Positions 18,398 to 27,360 of a DNA stretch of 64,000 nucleotides are shown here, in pieces. Every line of letters starts with the position of its first letter. The stretch's first letter is position 1. Origin of the DNA: Campylobacterales bacterium. GTDB taxonomy: Bacteria; Campylobacterota; Campylobacteria; Campylobacterales; Sulfurimonadaceae. The stretch covers positions 37,568 to 101,567 of the forward strand of contig JAFGUB010000003.1 in NCBI GenBank assembly GCA_016938735.1, in the 5' to 3' direction. The position numbers and the translations under genes are program-made. Below the pieces are notes generated by a model. That model made no database searches and had not been told where the DNA came from. It worked only from the letters and a program-made list of their open reading frames with translations.

Positions 18398-19032
18398 ACT
18401 TTCCCTTTTAGAACGATTTGAGAAAGCGTTTTTAGATTTTTAGATCTGTATGCAGTCGCAACCTCTTCAATGCACTCGGCATCCAATGGCTTTGTGATCT
18501 CAAGTCGCAGATCATATTTGAGATAATCTATCATCGCACTTTGCGTCAGCGTGCCGATACCTCTATCGTAGCGTATCTTGTCGCACAATGCTTTTTCAGG
18601 GGTTGCTATAAATCTTCCCCCCTCACTCTCATCATAGATCCAGTCAACGCCTGAAGCGTACGCTTTTAGAGGTACTTTTTTGTAGCTAAACCGTCCTAAA
18701 GGAGTCTCAAAAAGTTTTTCGTTTTTACTGGTTGCGGATGTGATCTCACTGACTCGCTCGGGTATCATCCCGTAATAGCTGAGTGCATAGTCAAAAGAGA
18801 CATACGACGGAGTATAAAGTGCATTTGCAACACTGATCAAATCTATCGGCTTTGCAAGGTAGGCTTTTGAAAACGTATAAAACCCTTTTTTGAGTCGTAT
18901 AAGTTCACCGCTTTTTACAAGATTTGAGATCTTGTCGTTGACATTGCTTACGTATTTTTCGAGCAGTGCATAAAGCATCTCATGGGAAAATACAGACAGG
19001 GGCAAAGCATTTTTAATCTCGATAGTTTTCAT
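18394..19032 (-). CDS. AbiEi-type antitoxin / transcriptional regulator
   Basis: 212 residues. An N-terminal winged-helix-like region (NDKISNLVKSGELIRLKKGFY) is followed by the AbiEi core (YTPSYVSFDYALSYYGMIPE and ATPEKALCDKIRY). It should bind its own promoter and neutralise the adjacent toxin. No Shine-Dalgarno is seen before the ATG. A possible -10 (TATAGT, 19040-19045) is so close that the transcript could be nearly leaderless. Confidence 0.8.
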   Translation of the reverse strand: MKTIEIKNALPLSVFSHEMLYALLEKYVSNVNDKISNLVKSGELIRLKKGFYTFSKAYLAKPIDLISVANALYTPSYVSFDYALSYYGMIPERVSEITSATSKNEKLFETPLGRFSYKKVPLKAYASGVDWIYDESEGGRFIATPEKALCDKIRYDRGIGTLTQSAMIDYLKYDLRLEITKPLDAECIEEVATAYRSKNLKTLSQIVLKGKV

Positions 19033-19153
19033 AAGGAAGACTATAGCATAAAATAATTATTGTATATAGATAATCCAATAAATCAATATTAAATATGTAA
19101 AATAACTACATATTAATAAAAATTGACAACAACACGTCATCCCTCACCGGAGC

Positions 19154-19163
19154 TTACATGTAA
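19154..19163. repeat. Iterated palindrome, intergenic
   Basis: TTACATGTAA in the 19033-19255 gap between the AbiE-like pair and GAPDH. Flanks GC/CG. Confidence 0.9.
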
Positions 19164-19235
19164 CGTGCCTAGCAGCTCATACTGATTGAGATATAGAGCT
19201 GTTGGAATATTATGAATAACTATGGAAGCAAGTGT

Positions 19236-19245
19236 TTACATGTAA
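19236..19245. repeat. Iterated palindrome, intergenic, next to gapdh 3' end
   Basis: TTACATGTAA ten bases beyond the GAPDH stop, the second copy within 85 bases. Confidence 0.9.
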
Positions 19246-19255
19246 GGCTTTTACC

Positions 19256-20299
19256 CTATATTTGCGTTGTTAAATGTGCGTAATAGCGCACCTGATCGAG
19301 CACTTTTGAGGCGTAGCCCGCTTCGTTGTCGTACCATATAATGCACTTGAGTAGATTGCCGCGCATCTGGGTGAAGCGGTGGTCGATGATGGTGGTGTAG
19401 CGCTCACCTTTGAAGTCGCTGGAGACGAGGCGTTCGAAGTTGTTGTAAAAGACTTCAAAACGCTGGGTGCGCTGCGCTTCTTTGAGTAGTTCGATCAGCT
19501 CATGCGTCTCGACGCTGCGGCCAAGCGAGAGGGTTGCATCGATGCAGCCGACGGTGGCGGTGGGGGTGCGCAGCGAGAGTGAGCCGATCAGCGCGTCGCT
19601 CACAAAGCTCAGCACCCGTGAGCAGGCGGCGATGGTGGTGGTCTGGGTGGGGATGATGTTGTCTGTGCTGGAGCGCCCGAACTCGAAGTTGCACGAGACG
19701 TTGCGGTCTTGCGCGTCGATACAGCCGCCGTCAATCACCTTTTGATGCGAGAGCCACGGATGCACGGTGGTGACAAAGCCGCCCGTGATGCCGTAGTGAC
19801 GCTGCAGCAGATTTAGCAGCGGAGAGAGCGCGGTGGCGTTGCAGGTGGAAGCGGAGATGAGGCGGTGGATCGTTGGATCGAGCGCTTGTTCATTCACGCC
19901 CAGCACCATTGTGAAATCGACCGCTTCGGGCGAATGGGTGAGAAAGAGCGCTTTGAGATGATGGCGTTCGATGGCTTCGCGGGCACGCTCCACGTTGCGC
20001 GCGTCGCCGGAGGCGTCGATGAGAATGTCCACGTCGTGCGCCTTCCACGGCACCTGCGCGATGTCGCGTTCGCGGTAGAGTGCTATGGGGCGGGTGTTGT
20101 GATAGAGTCGGTTCTCGTTACATGTAAGCGCCGGACGCAAGCGACCGTAGGTGGTATCGAAGTTGAGGCTGTAGGTGAGGTTTTCGGGGCTTGGGTTGAG
20201 GTCGTTAAGCGCGACGAGCTGCAGTGTCGGGTCTTGCAGCGCAAGGCGTACGAGCGACTTTCCGATACGGCCGACGCCGTTGATGGCAATGCGAAGCAT
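19256..20299 (-). CDS. Glyceraldehyde-3-phosphate dehydrogenase family, divergent active site
   Basis: 347 residues with the NAD-binding start INGVGRIGKSLVR, TTVHPWLSHQKVIDG carrying the catalytic His, phosphate site GRSSTDNIIPTQTTT and WYDNEAGYASKVLD. The cysteine loop reads SASTCNATALSP where typical enzymes have SNASCTTNCLAP. The catalytic Cys is kept but neighbouring residues differ. It could be a specialised GAPDH or erythrose-4-phosphate dehydrogenase-like paralogue; I cannot tell which. The palindrome at 20118-20127 encodes ALTCNE. Confidence 0.8.
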   Translation of the reverse strand: MLRIAINGVGRIGKSLVRLALQDPTLQLVALNDLNPSPENLTYSLNFDTTYGRLRPALTCNENRLYHNTRPIALYRERDIAQVPWKAHDVDILIDASGDARNVERAREAIERHHLKALFLTHSPEAVDFTMVLGVNEQALDPTIHRLISASTCNATALSPLLNLLQRHYGITGGFVTTVHPWLSHQKVIDGGCIDAQDRNVSCNFEFGRSSTDNIIPTQTTTIAACSRVLSFVSDALIGSLSLRTPTATVGCIDATLSLGRSVETHELIELLKEAQRTQRFEVFYNNFERLVSSDFKGERYTTIIDHRFTQMRGNLLKCIIWYDNEAGYASKVLDQVRYYAHLTTQI

Positions 20300-20327
20300 A
20301 GGGGCCTTTTTGCTCTGGATTATAGCA

Positions 20328-20337
20328 TTACATGTAA
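20328..20337. repeat. Iterated palindrome TTACATGTAA forming a gene end
   Basis: Gives the terminal Tyr-Met-stop of the AEC permease. Confidence 0.9.
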
Positions 20338-21212
20338 GCCAAAAGCCATCCGATCAGCGGAAGACTCAGCAAGGAGAGCAGCAGTCCATAACCCACCAGC
20401 GCGGCGCTGAGCGCGGGGGCGAAGCCCGAGGCGACGGCGAGCGCTCCGGCGGTGATCATCGGGGGCATGGCGGCTTCGAGGATGACGGTGTCGCGCACCA
20501 GCGGCGGCAGATCAAAGGGCAAGACGATCAGCAGTGAGAGCAGCGGAAGCAGCGTGAGCTTGAACGCACTCGCCTGCGCAAAGAGCCGCCAAGGCACCCC
20601 TTCGCCAAAGCGCAGCGAAAAGCCCACCGAGATGAGCGCGAGCGGGATGAGTGTCTGGGAAAGGCGCTCTATGTAGGGTTGCAGCGGCGCATCGAGGCTG
20701 CCGTAGAAGAGCGCGAAGAGCAGGGCGAGCATCGGAGGGAAGAGGAGCATCTTTTGAAGGATGAGGCGCGGATGCAGGGCGCCGCTCTCATAACGCGCCA
20801 CGACCGCCGCGCCGTAGAGCGAGAGGAGCAAAAAACTGCCGAACTGATCGTAGAGCAACACATAAGGAATGGCCGCATCCCCACGCAGCGCTTGTAGGAT
20901 CGGAATGCCCAAAAAAGAGGTGTTGCCCAGCGGCAGCAGCAACAGCAAGGCGGCGCGTACCTGCGGGCTCTCGCGGCGGCTGAGCCAAAGCGCAAACGCG
21001 ACGCTGGGGATGAGCAGCAGCCACGCCATGATCGCCACCAGCAAGAGCGAAGCGTCAAAGTTGATTTTGGGAATCTGCAGCACCACAGTAGAAGGGACGC
21101 TGACATAGAGGATGAAGTAGTTGAGGCTCTGCGCAAATCCCGCCGGTGCGTTCCCCAGCCGCAGCGCCATACCCAGCAGCAACAGCGCTACGATGTAGAT
21201 AAACGGCTCCAT
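20328..21212 (-). CDS. AEC (auxin efflux carrier) family permease
   Basis: 294 residues, almost wholly hydrophobic, with about ten membrane segments. The conserved centre LPLGNTSFLGIPILQAL and a C-terminal half with LIPLALISVGFSLRFG and EAAMPPMITAGALA match AEC transporters, which export or import small organic acids. The substrate is unknown. It lies 28 bases upstream of GAPDH in the same direction. It ends in the palindrome (20328-20337), read as Tyr-Met-stop. Confidence 0.85.
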   Translation of the reverse strand: MEPFIYIVALLLLGMALRLGNAPAGFAQSLNYFILYVSVPSTVVLQIPKINFDASLLLVAIMAWLLLIPSVAFALWLSRRESPQVRAALLLLLPLGNTSFLGIPILQALRGDAAIPYVLLYDQFGSFLLLSLYGAAVVARYESGALHPRLILQKMLLFPPMLALLFALFYGSLDAPLQPYIERLSQTLIPLALISVGFSLRFGEGVPWRLFAQASAFKLTLLPLLSLLIVLPFDLPPLVRDTVILEAAMPPMITAGALAVASGFAPALSAALVGYGLLLSLLSLPLIGWLLAYM

Positions 21213-21295
21213 GATCCTCCCAATAAAGGCGCAATGGTAGCCGCGATATCCTTTAGCAAAGCCTTAACCAGCGGGTTTAGTTGATGAGGTACATC

Positions 21296-21305
21296 TTACA
21301 TGTAA
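21296..21305. repeat. Iterated palindrome, intergenic, upstream of dsbD
   Basis: TTACATGTAA in the 141-base divergent gap between the AEC and dsbD genes, 22 bases before the dsbD -10 box. Confidence 0.9.
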
Positions 21306-21327
21306 GGGCGATAAGTGGCACTTTTGT

Positions 21328-21349
21328 TACAATGCAGCGCTTAAAGGAG
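21328..21349 (+). promoter_or_regulatory. -10 box and RBS of dsbD
   Basis: TACAAT at 21328-21333 and AAAGGAGC near 21343-21349, 4-5 bases before the ATG at 21354. No clear -35. Confidence 0.5.
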
Positions 21350-21353
21350 CACC

Positions 21354-23126
21354 ATGCAAAGATTACTTTTAATGATAGCGGCTACAGCCGCGCTTTGGGG
21401 CGCGGGGCCGAAGTTTTTGATGCCTGAAGAGGCGTTTATCCCCTCTGCACGGGTGGTAGAGGGTGAACAGATCGAGGTTCGTATCGAGCTGGCAAAGGAT
21501 ATTTACCTTTATGAAGATAAGGTAGAGATTCTTGATGCCGATCCTAACGACGCAGTCACGGTGGTCTCCGTAGCGCGTCCCGAAGCGGTTGATCACGACG
21601 GAGAGCGTGTCTTTTTACCTTCTCCCATATTCAATGTGATGCTAGGCAAGCAAGAGGGCGCAAGCGGAGCGCACAATGCGGCGTTGCTGCTCAAGTATCA
21701 GGGGTGTTCGGAACAGGGATTGTGCTATGAGCCTCTGGAAAAACGCTTTGATCTGCGTGTTGATGTTGATGCGATAGCGCAAGCAGTCGCGGCTCCGTCC
21801 GCACCAAGCGTTGCTGCGCCGGTCGTAGCCGTATCGGAGAGCGACACCATCGCCCAGACCCTTAAAGAGGGGAGCGTGTGGTACATTCTGCTCTCTTTTT
21901 TGGGCTTTGGATTGCTGCTTGCACTCACGCCGTGCGTCTTTCCGATGATCCCGATCCTCTCTTCCGTTATCGTTGCTCAGGGTAAGAATATCACCACCAA
22001 AAAGGCTTTTTTGCTCTCTTTGGTCTATGTGCTCGCCATGGCAGCGGCCTATACCATCGCCGGGGTGCTGGCAGGGCTTTTTGGGGCGAATCTGCAGGCC
22101 GCCTTTCAGACGCCTTGGGTGATTGTGCTCTTTTCTCTCATCTTCGTGGCGCTCTCACTCTCCATGTTTGACTACTATCAGCTTCAGATGCCCGCCGCGA
22201 TCCAAAGCCGCATTAACTCTGTGAGCGAAAACAAAGGCGGTTATGTCGGTGTGGCGCTGATGGGCTTTTTCTCGGCCCTGATTGTCGGCCCTTGCGTCGC
22301 TGCGCCGCTGGCAGGAGCGCTCATCTACATCGGGCAGACGGGCGACGCGGTGCTTGGCGGTATGGCGCTTTTTGCGCTTTCCATCGGTATGGGGTTTCCG
22401 CTGCTGCTGGTGGGGACGAGCGCGGGGCGCTTCATGCCCAAACCCGGCGCGTGGATGGATGCGATTAAGTCGGTCTTTGGGGTGATGCTGCTGGGTGTCT
22501 CCATCTGGATGATCAGCCGCGTGATTCCCGAATCCATCACCCTCTTTTTGTGGAGTTTTTTGCTGATTGGTACGGCGGTCAATATGGGGGCTTTTGAGTC
22601 GGTGCGCTCAGAGTGTCCGCGCTGCCCCAAAGCGATCACCAAGTCGATGGGGATCATCATCTTCTTGTATGGACTTTGTCTCTTTTTAGGGGGCGTCACG
22701 GGGGCCAAAAATCCGCTCAATCCGCTCGAGAAGTTCACCCAAACCACGACGCTCTCCGCTGCAACGCTACTAGAGGCAAGCTTTGCCAAGGTTACCTCCA
22801 TCGCAGAGCTTGACGCGGCGATGGCGCGTGCCAAAGGCAAAAAAGTGCTGGTCGATTTTTATGCCGACTGGTGCGTCGCGTGCAAGGAGCTAGAGCACAA
22901 CACCTTCGCCGATCCCGCCGTCAAGGCCAAGATGGCGGAGTTTGTCCTCATCCAAGCCGACGTGACCGCCAACGGCGAGAGCGAGAAGGCGCTGAGCAAA
23001 AAGTACGGCGTCTTCGGCCCTCCGGCGATTCTGTTTTTTGATGAAAACGGTGCGCCCAACAAGGGCAAAACGGTCATCGGCTATCAAGAGAGCGCACTTT
23101 TTCTGGCGCACCTCAATTCACTTTAG
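21354..23126 (+). CDS. dsbD: Thiol:disulfide interchange protein DsbD
   Basis: 590 residues in the usual three parts. A periplasmic N-terminal domain has the CSEQGLCYEP cysteines. An eight-helix membrane domain has paired cysteines in LTPCVFPMIPIL and VGPCVAAPLAG. A C-terminal periplasmic thioredoxin domain has DWCVACKELE. It moves electrons from cytoplasmic thioredoxin across the membrane to periplasmic thiol proteins. The adjacent secreted thioredoxin gene is a likely client, and the periplasmic cytochromes in this window need reduced cysteines for haem attachment. Confidence 0.93.
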   Translation: MQRLLLMIAATAALWGAGPKFLMPEEAFIPSARVVEGEQIEVRIELAKDIYLYEDKVEILDADPNDAVTVVSVARPEAVDHDGERVFLPSPIFNVMLGKQEGASGAHNAALLLKYQGCSEQGLCYEPLEKRFDLRVDVDAIAQAVAAPSAPSVAAPVVAVSESDTIAQTLKEGSVWYILLSFLGFGLLLALTPCVFPMIPILSSVIVAQGKNITTKKAFLLSLVYVLAMAAAYTIAGVLAGLFGANLQAAFQTPWVIVLFSLIFVALSLSMFDYYQLQMPAAIQSRINSVSENKGGYVGVALMGFFSALIVGPCVAAPLAGALIYIGQTGDAVLGGMALFALSIGMGFPLLLVGTSAGRFMPKPGAWMDAIKSVFGVMLLGVSIWMISRVIPESITLFLWSFLLIGTAVNMGAFESVRSECPRCPKAITKSMGIIIFLYGLCLFLGGVTGAKNPLNPLEKFTQTTTLSAATLLEASFAKVTSIAELDAAMARAKGKKVLVDFYADWCVACKELEHNTFADPAVKAKMAEFVLIQADVTANGESEKALSKKYGVFGPPAILFFDENGAPNKGKTVIGYQESALFLAHLNSL

Positions 23127-23135
23127 GAGAGATTG

Positions 23136-23519
23136 ATGAAACGCATTTTTACCCTGCTAATGCTCCTTGCGTCGCTTCTATCGGCTAATGTCACCTACGC
23201 CAAAACCTACGACGCGGCGCTCAAACAGGCTGAGGCCGAAAACAAAATCGTCTTGGTCATGCTCTCGCGCGAAGGGTGTGATGCCTGCTGGTACATGGAA
23301 AACGTGGTCTTCAAAGACAAGGCGGTTGCGGAGCTGATCAACAAAGAGTTTGTCGCGCTTTATCTTGACATCCACCACGACAACCTGCACGGGCTTGATT
23401 TTATCGGCACGCCGACCTTTCATTTTCTCAGCCCCACGGGCGTCGCCTTTTTTCGCTATGACGGCGGCGCGAATGTGAAGGATTTTACCGCCGTGCTGCA
23501 AGAGGCGCTGGCGCAGTAA
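23136..23519 (+). CDS. Secreted thioredoxin-like protein
   Basis: About 127 residues with a signal peptide (MKRIFTLLMLLASLLSANVTYA) and a redox motif CDAC in REGCDACWYMENVVF; GTPTFHFLSP gives the cis-Pro loop. It resembles the SoxW-like protein at 2950 and is probably a paralogue. ATG 23136 was chosen over the preceding TTG; AGGAG overlaps the dsbD stop. Co-transcribed with dsbD, so probably reduced by it. Confidence 0.82.
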   Translation: MKRIFTLLMLLASLLSANVTYAKTYDAALKQAEAENKIVLVMLSREGCDACWYMENVVFKDKAVAELINKEFVALYLDIHHDNLHGLDFIGTPTFHFLSPTGVAFFRYDGGANVKDFTAVLQEALAQ

Positions 23520-23521
23520 GG

Positions 23522-23544
23522 TATAATGGAGGCAAAAAAAGGAG
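23522..23544 (+). promoter_or_regulatory. -10 box and RBS of the Uma2 gene
   Basis: TATAAT at 23522-23527 directly after the thioredoxin stop, and AAAGGAG at 23538-23544 before ATG 23550. This argues for a separate transcript and against the upstream ATG at 23526. Confidence 0.5.
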
Positions 23545-23549
23545 TCTTT

Positions 23550-24092
23550 ATGGGTGCGCGTAAGCTGGAGTATCTTCCGCACTACACGTATGATGATTAC
23601 GTCCGTTTTGAAGGGCAGTGGGAGCTGATCGGCGGTATCCCTTACAATATGGCACCCGCGCCGATGAAGCAGCATCAGTTTGTCAGCGGCAACATCGCTT
23701 GGATGCTCAAAGAGGCGCTTAAAGGGTGTGAGCGCTGCTGTTCCCTGCTCCCCGTAGACTACAAAATCGATGAATCCACCATCGTCCAACCCGACAATCT
23801 TGTCGTTTGTGATGAACCGCTTGAGGGTGCCTACATCACCAAAGCCCCGCTCATTATCTTTGAAGTGCTCTCCAAAGCCACCGCGCTGAAAGATCAGCAT
23901 CTGAAGTTTGAGCTTTATGAGCGCGAAGGGGTGCGCTACTACGTGATCGTCGATCCTATGGAAAAGAGCGCCAAGCTCTACCGTCTGCATGAGGGGCGCT
24001 ACATCAAAGAGGGGGACTTTAGCTTGGAGTCCTACACCTTTGATCTGCTACCATGTAAAGCAGAATTTGACTTCTCTAAAATCTGGAATTAG
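23550..24092 (+). CDS. Uma2 family putative endonuclease
   Basis: 180 residues matching Uma2 (restriction-endonuclease-like fold): YTYDDYVRFEGQWELIGG, KQHQFVSGNIAW, VQPDNLVVCDE and the PLIIFEVLSKAT segment containing the catalytic-type Glu, then YEREGVRYYVIVDP. Uma2 proteins are common in cyanobacteria and of uncertain role. The 3' end overlaps lpxA convergently by 17 bases. Confidence 0.82.
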   Translation: MGARKLEYLPHYTYDDYVRFEGQWELIGGIPYNMAPAPMKQHQFVSGNIAWMLKEALKGCERCCSLLPVDYKIDESTIVQPDNLVVCDEPLEGAYITKAPLIIFEVLSKATALKDQHLKFELYEREGVRYYVIVDPMEKSAKLYRLHEGRYIKEGDFSLESYTFDLLPCKAEFDFSKIWN

Positions 24093-24804
24093 CGATAAAG
24101 GCGCAAAAACGCTTTAAAAAAGGGTTCTCACTCTGCGCTTCGATGCGCTGAGCCTCTGCCTTGTCTACGCCGTGGCGGTAGATGCGTTTGTAGGCATCCT
24201 TGATCAGTTCGATGTCGCTGCGCCGCTCCAGCCGTCGGCGCAGTCCTACCACGTTGAGCCCGCGCACCTCGGCGCGGTTGCCTTCGACGAGGGTAAAAGG
24301 GGGCATATCGTGGGTAATGTACGACGCTCCGCCCACCATCACGCCGCTGCCGATGCGACACCCTTGCGCGACCGTGCTCAGCCCGCCCACAATCACCCGC
24401 TCTTCTAATACAACGTCCGCTTCGAGTACCACGGCATTGGTGAGGATGGTGTGTTCGCCGATGTGAATTCCACCTGAAATGCGCCCATAGGCCATGATGA
24501 AGCAGTGTGGCGCGATGTCTATCTCTGCGGCTTCATCCTCAACCCCGATGGCGCAAAACTCCCGAATTTGCGTTGCTTCACCGATGCTAATCTTTGCGTT
24601 TGGATTGCCGATGCGCGTATGCGAAAAGATGCGCACTCCGGCCTTACATGTAAGCAATCCCTCAAGAATAACGTGCGCTTCGATCACGCATCCGGATTCA
24701 AGAACGACCCCCTCACCGATAGAAGCAAACGGCCCGATGCGCACATCCGGCGCGATGCGGGCTTTGGGGTGGATAAGGGCGGTGGGGTGGATGGGCAACG
24801 ACAT
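24076..24804 (-). CDS. lpxA: Acyl-[ACP]-UDP-N-acetylglucosamine acyltransferase LpxA
   Basis: 242 residues of left-handed beta-helix hexapeptide repeats (IHPTALIHPKARIAPDVRIG) plus the LpxA C-terminal helices (PPFTLVEGNRAEVRGLNVVGLRRR). It starts the first acyl transfer of lipid A synthesis in the cytoplasm. Start at 24804 (MSLPIHPTAL); the longer upstream frame is unsupported. Given gnnA and gnnB nearby, the acceptor is probably UDP-GlcNAc3N and the bond an amide (inference). The palindrome at 24644-24653 encodes LLTCKAG. Confidence 0.88.
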   Translation of the reverse strand: MSLPIHPTALIHPKARIAPDVRIGPFASIGEGVVLESGCVIEAHVILEGLLTCKAGVRIFSHTRIGNPNAKISIGEATQIREFCAIGVEDEAAEIDIAPHCFIMAYGRISGGIHIGEHTILTNAVVLEADVVLEERVIVGGLSTVAQGCRIGSGVMVGGASYITHDMPPFTLVEGNRAEVRGLNVVGLRRRLERRSDIELIKDAYKRIYRHGVDKAEAQRIEAQSENPFLKRFCAFIANSRF

Positions 24805-24932
24805 AATCTTCCGTAGTGTTTTGATGGCGCAACGATAGCGCAACTTTGATGGAAAATTACTTTGATATCGATGAACGCGCTGAGGTGCTCGTCGGGCCTG
24901 ATCGCAATCGTTAATGATAAAAAATATTGTAT

Positions 24933-24961
24933 TTGATCTTTTTTCAGAAATTATCTACAAT
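24933..24961 (+). promoter_or_regulatory. Sigma-70 promoter of the coiled-coil gene
   Basis: TTGATC (24933-24938), 17-base spacer, TACAAT (24956-24961); AAGGAG at 24976-24981 precedes ATG 24988. A well-formed promoter in an AT-rich stretch. Confidence 0.65.
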
Positions 24962-24987
24962 GGGCGCATCAAAACAAGGAGTGTCGT

Positions 24988-25917
24988 ATGTGGCGCATCG
25001 TAGCGATCGGGTTGCTTTTGGGTACTTTGTGGGCGCAGGGTTTGGAGGAGTATGTCATTAGCGGCAAGCCGCCGTTGGAGGCCAAAGAGGTAGAGGCCTT
25101 CGCACAGACGATGAAGGTAGCCAGAGCCAAAACCCAAGCCGCGATGGCGGTTTTGGACAGCGGCGCCGCGACGCCTGAAGGGAGCGCATCGGCCGAGCAG
25201 AGTCTGCAGGCGCTGCGCGTGGCTTTTTCGCAGGGTGCCAAGGCGTTGGGCGCCGAAAAAGAGGCGTGTGCACAGACGGGGATGGATTTTGAGCGCTTCA
25301 AGGAGATCAGGGCGCGTCTGATTCAGGTGCGGATGTATGAGCAACTCGAACACAACCGCGCGGTTCAAAAAGAGGCCAAAACCGCCAATACCATGCAAGA
25401 AGAGGCCAAAGCCAAGCTTGAAGCGCAGCTTGCCGCACTCGAAGAGAAGGTACGCCAAAGCGAGGCGAAGCTGGAGCAGACCAAGACGCGCGAAGCGGAG
25501 CAAAAAGTGAAGCTTGAAGCAAAGATCACCAAAGAGCAGGCCAAGATTGCTAAGCTCGAAGAGGAGATCCAAGCCGCCAAAACCGACAAGATCAAGGAAA
25601 GCAAACAAAAGCAGCTAGAGCGTGCCAACGCCCAGATTGCCAAGCTCACGGCGGATCGAGATAAGCCCTCCACTGCCGTTCCTGCAGCCGAGCAGCGCAT
25701 CGCTTCGGAGCGCAAAAAAGCGGCCCAGTTCAAAGAGCAGATGCCGCTCGTACTTGCAGAGATGCAAAAGAGCTTCGATGAGATCGGTGATTATCAGCAA
25801 AAGAGCGCACAGACGATGGACGATTTGGCCGATACGCCGATGATGCAGCAGGCCAAAGTCGATCAGGGTGCCTTCGTAGGTTATGAGGATCTGCAGCCTT
25901 TTGCGTTGGTGCCTTAG
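24988..25917 (+). CDS. Periplasmic coiled-coil protein of unknown function
   Basis: 309 residues. A signal peptide (MWRIVAIGLLLGTLWAQG) is followed by a mostly helical chain, with a long charged coiled coil from about 120 to 235 (repeating EEAKAKLEAQLAALEEKV-like heptads, then Lys/Ala/Gln-rich). The C-terminal region DDLADTPMMQQAKVDQG is less repetitive. No enzyme motif. It has its own strong promoter and lies between lpxA and the gpx gene on the opposite strand, so a role in envelope structure is possible but unproven. Confidence 0.65.
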   Translation: MWRIVAIGLLLGTLWAQGLEEYVISGKPPLEAKEVEAFAQTMKVARAKTQAAMAVLDSGAATPEGSASAEQSLQALRVAFSQGAKALGAEKEACAQTGMDFERFKEIRARLIQVRMYEQLEHNRAVQKEAKTANTMQEEAKAKLEAQLAALEEKVRQSEAKLEQTKTREAEQKVKLEAKITKEQAKIAKLEEEIQAAKTDKIKESKQKQLERANAQIAKLTADRDKPSTAVPAAEQRIASERKKAAQFKEQMPLVLAEMQKSFDEIGDYQQKSAQTMDDLADTPMMQQAKVDQGAFVGYEDLQPFALVP

Positions 25918-25921
25918 CGGT

Positions 25922-26467
25922 TTACTTCAAAAGCGGTTCGATCTCTTTGGCGAGGCTTTCAGGAGAGGTGGCCGATGCGAAGCGCGCGATCACCTTCCCG
26001 TCGCGGTCGATGAGGAACTTCGTAAAGTTCCATTTGATCGATTCCGTGCCCAAAATGCCGCTCTGCTCTTTTTTGAGATACTGATAGAGCGGATGGGTGT
26101 TTGGACCGTTGACGTCGATTTTGGCAAACATCGGAAAGCTCACACCGAAATTCACACGGCAAAATTGAACAATCTCCTCCTCGCTTCCCGGCTCTTGGGA
26201 TCCGAATTGATTGCACGGAAAACCAAGAACCACAAAACCGCGTGCCTTGTATCGCTGATAGAGTGCCTCAAGGGCATCATACTGAGGGGTAAAGCCGCAT
26301 TGGCTGGCGACATTGACGATCAGCATTACCTGCCCTTTGTACGCTTCGAGCGTCGTCTCTTCATGAGTGATGGTGGTAACGGGGATGGTGTAGAGTGACA
26401 TTTCGGCCTCCTTGGCGCTGGATGATAGCAAGCAAAGTAAAATCAGGGTCAAGATACGTTGCATCAT
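25922..26467 (-). CDS. Secreted glutathione peroxidase-family thiol peroxidase
   Basis: 181 residues. A signal peptide ([22 protein letters not shown]) precedes a Gpx domain with [14 protein letters not shown] (catalytic Cys), [13 protein letters not shown] (Gln) and [14 protein letters not shown] (Trp and Asn). Export to the periplasm is less usual than the cytoplasmic form. It would remove hydroperoxides using a thioredoxin-like donor. The ATG overlaps the gnnA stop, making it the last gene of the lpxB operon. Confidence 0.87.
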   Translation of the reverse strand: MMQRILTLILLCLLSSSAKEAEMSLYTIPVTTITHEETTLEAYKGQVMLIVNVASQCGFTPQYDALEALYQRYKARGFVVLGFPCNQFGSQEPGSEEEIVQFCRVNFGVSFPMFAKIDVNGPNTHPLYQYLKKEQSGILGTESIKWNFTKFLIDRDGKVIARFASATSPESLAKEIEPLLK

Positions 26468-27360
26468 GCTTCAGTTGCCATCTCGAGCGTGATAATGGAG
26501 TCTGCGATGGTGGCGAGTGCGCCGCGCTCACTGCTGCGCAGATAGTGGATGAAGGCATCGATTTCGCGCAGCAGCGGTTCATCTTTTTTGATGTGGCAGC
26601 CACGCACCACGTAGGAGTTGTTGACGTGATAGCCGGAAAATTCGTTCAGGTCTTGGGTGATCAGATCGGCTTCGTAGTAGGCCTCTTTGCAGGCCACTTC
26701 GATACGGCGCTTCTTAAACGGCGTGAGCCAGTTGGTGGTGATGTCGGCGATGATGGAATCTTGCAGCTCGAAGCTGAGCACCGCGTTGTCTTCGTGGTGG
26801 TTGTGGATTTTACGGCTTTTGAAGATCGATTTGTGGAGGATCTCCTTACATGTAATGAATCGAATCAGATCGATATCGTGTACCGAGAGGTCGGTAAGTA
26901 CGCCCACATCGGCGATGCGCGGCGGGAAGGGGCCTACGCGGGTGATGGCTACAGAATAGATCTCTTTGCCCTCTAGCTCCTTTTTGAGCCCCGCGACGAC
27001 GGGATTAAAGCGTTCGACGTGGCCCACGCAGCTCTTAAGGCCGCTTTGTGTGACGGCGTGCGCGATGGCTTTGGCGTCGTCGATGCTCGAAGCGGCGGGT
27101 TTTTCAATGAAAATGTGCACCCCGTGCGCGATGCAAGTCAGCGCTACCTCTTTGTGCAAAAAGGTCGGTACGGCGATCACCGCCGCATCGGGCTTGGCCG
27201 TGCGCAGCATTGTCTCCACGTCGGTGAAGAAGGGTTCATCATACGCACCGTTTGAAACCACGTCGCACAATGCGCAGATGGTGACGTCACGGCGCTCTTT
27301 GTAGAGGCGGTAGTGGTTGCGGCCCATAGAGCCTAGACCGATGATGGCGATTTTAAGCAT
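26464..27360 (-). CDS. gnnA: UDP-GlcNAc 3-dehydrogenase GnnA (Gfo/Idh/MocA family)
   Basis: 298 residues from [13 protein letters not shown]. Rossmann glycine motif, the EKPAA motif typical of Gfo/Idh enzymes and [10 protein letters not shown]. GnnA oxidises C3 of UDP-GlcNAc so that GnnB can transaminate it to UDP-GlcNAc3N, the precursor of lipid A with extra amide-linked acyl chains. The call rests on adjacency to gnnB and lpxB, the arrangement known from Acidithiobacillus ferrooxidans. The start overlaps gnnB by 8 bases; the palindrome at 26846-26855 encodes RFITCKE. Confidence 0.8.
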   Translation of the reverse strand: MLKIAIIGLGSMGRNHYRLYKERRDVTICALCDVVSNGAYDEPFFTDVETMLRTAKPDAAVIAVPTFLHKEVALTCIAHGVHIFIEKPAASSIDDAKAIAHAVTQSGLKSCVGHVERFNPVVAGLKKELEGKEIYSVAITRVGPFPPRIADVGVLTDLSVHDIDLIRFITCKEILHKSIFKSRKIHNHHEDNAVLSFELQDSIIADITTNWLTPFKKRRIEVACKEAYYEADLITQDLNEFSGYHVNNSYVVRGCHIKKDEPLLREIDAFIHYLRSSERGALATIADSIITLEMATEA

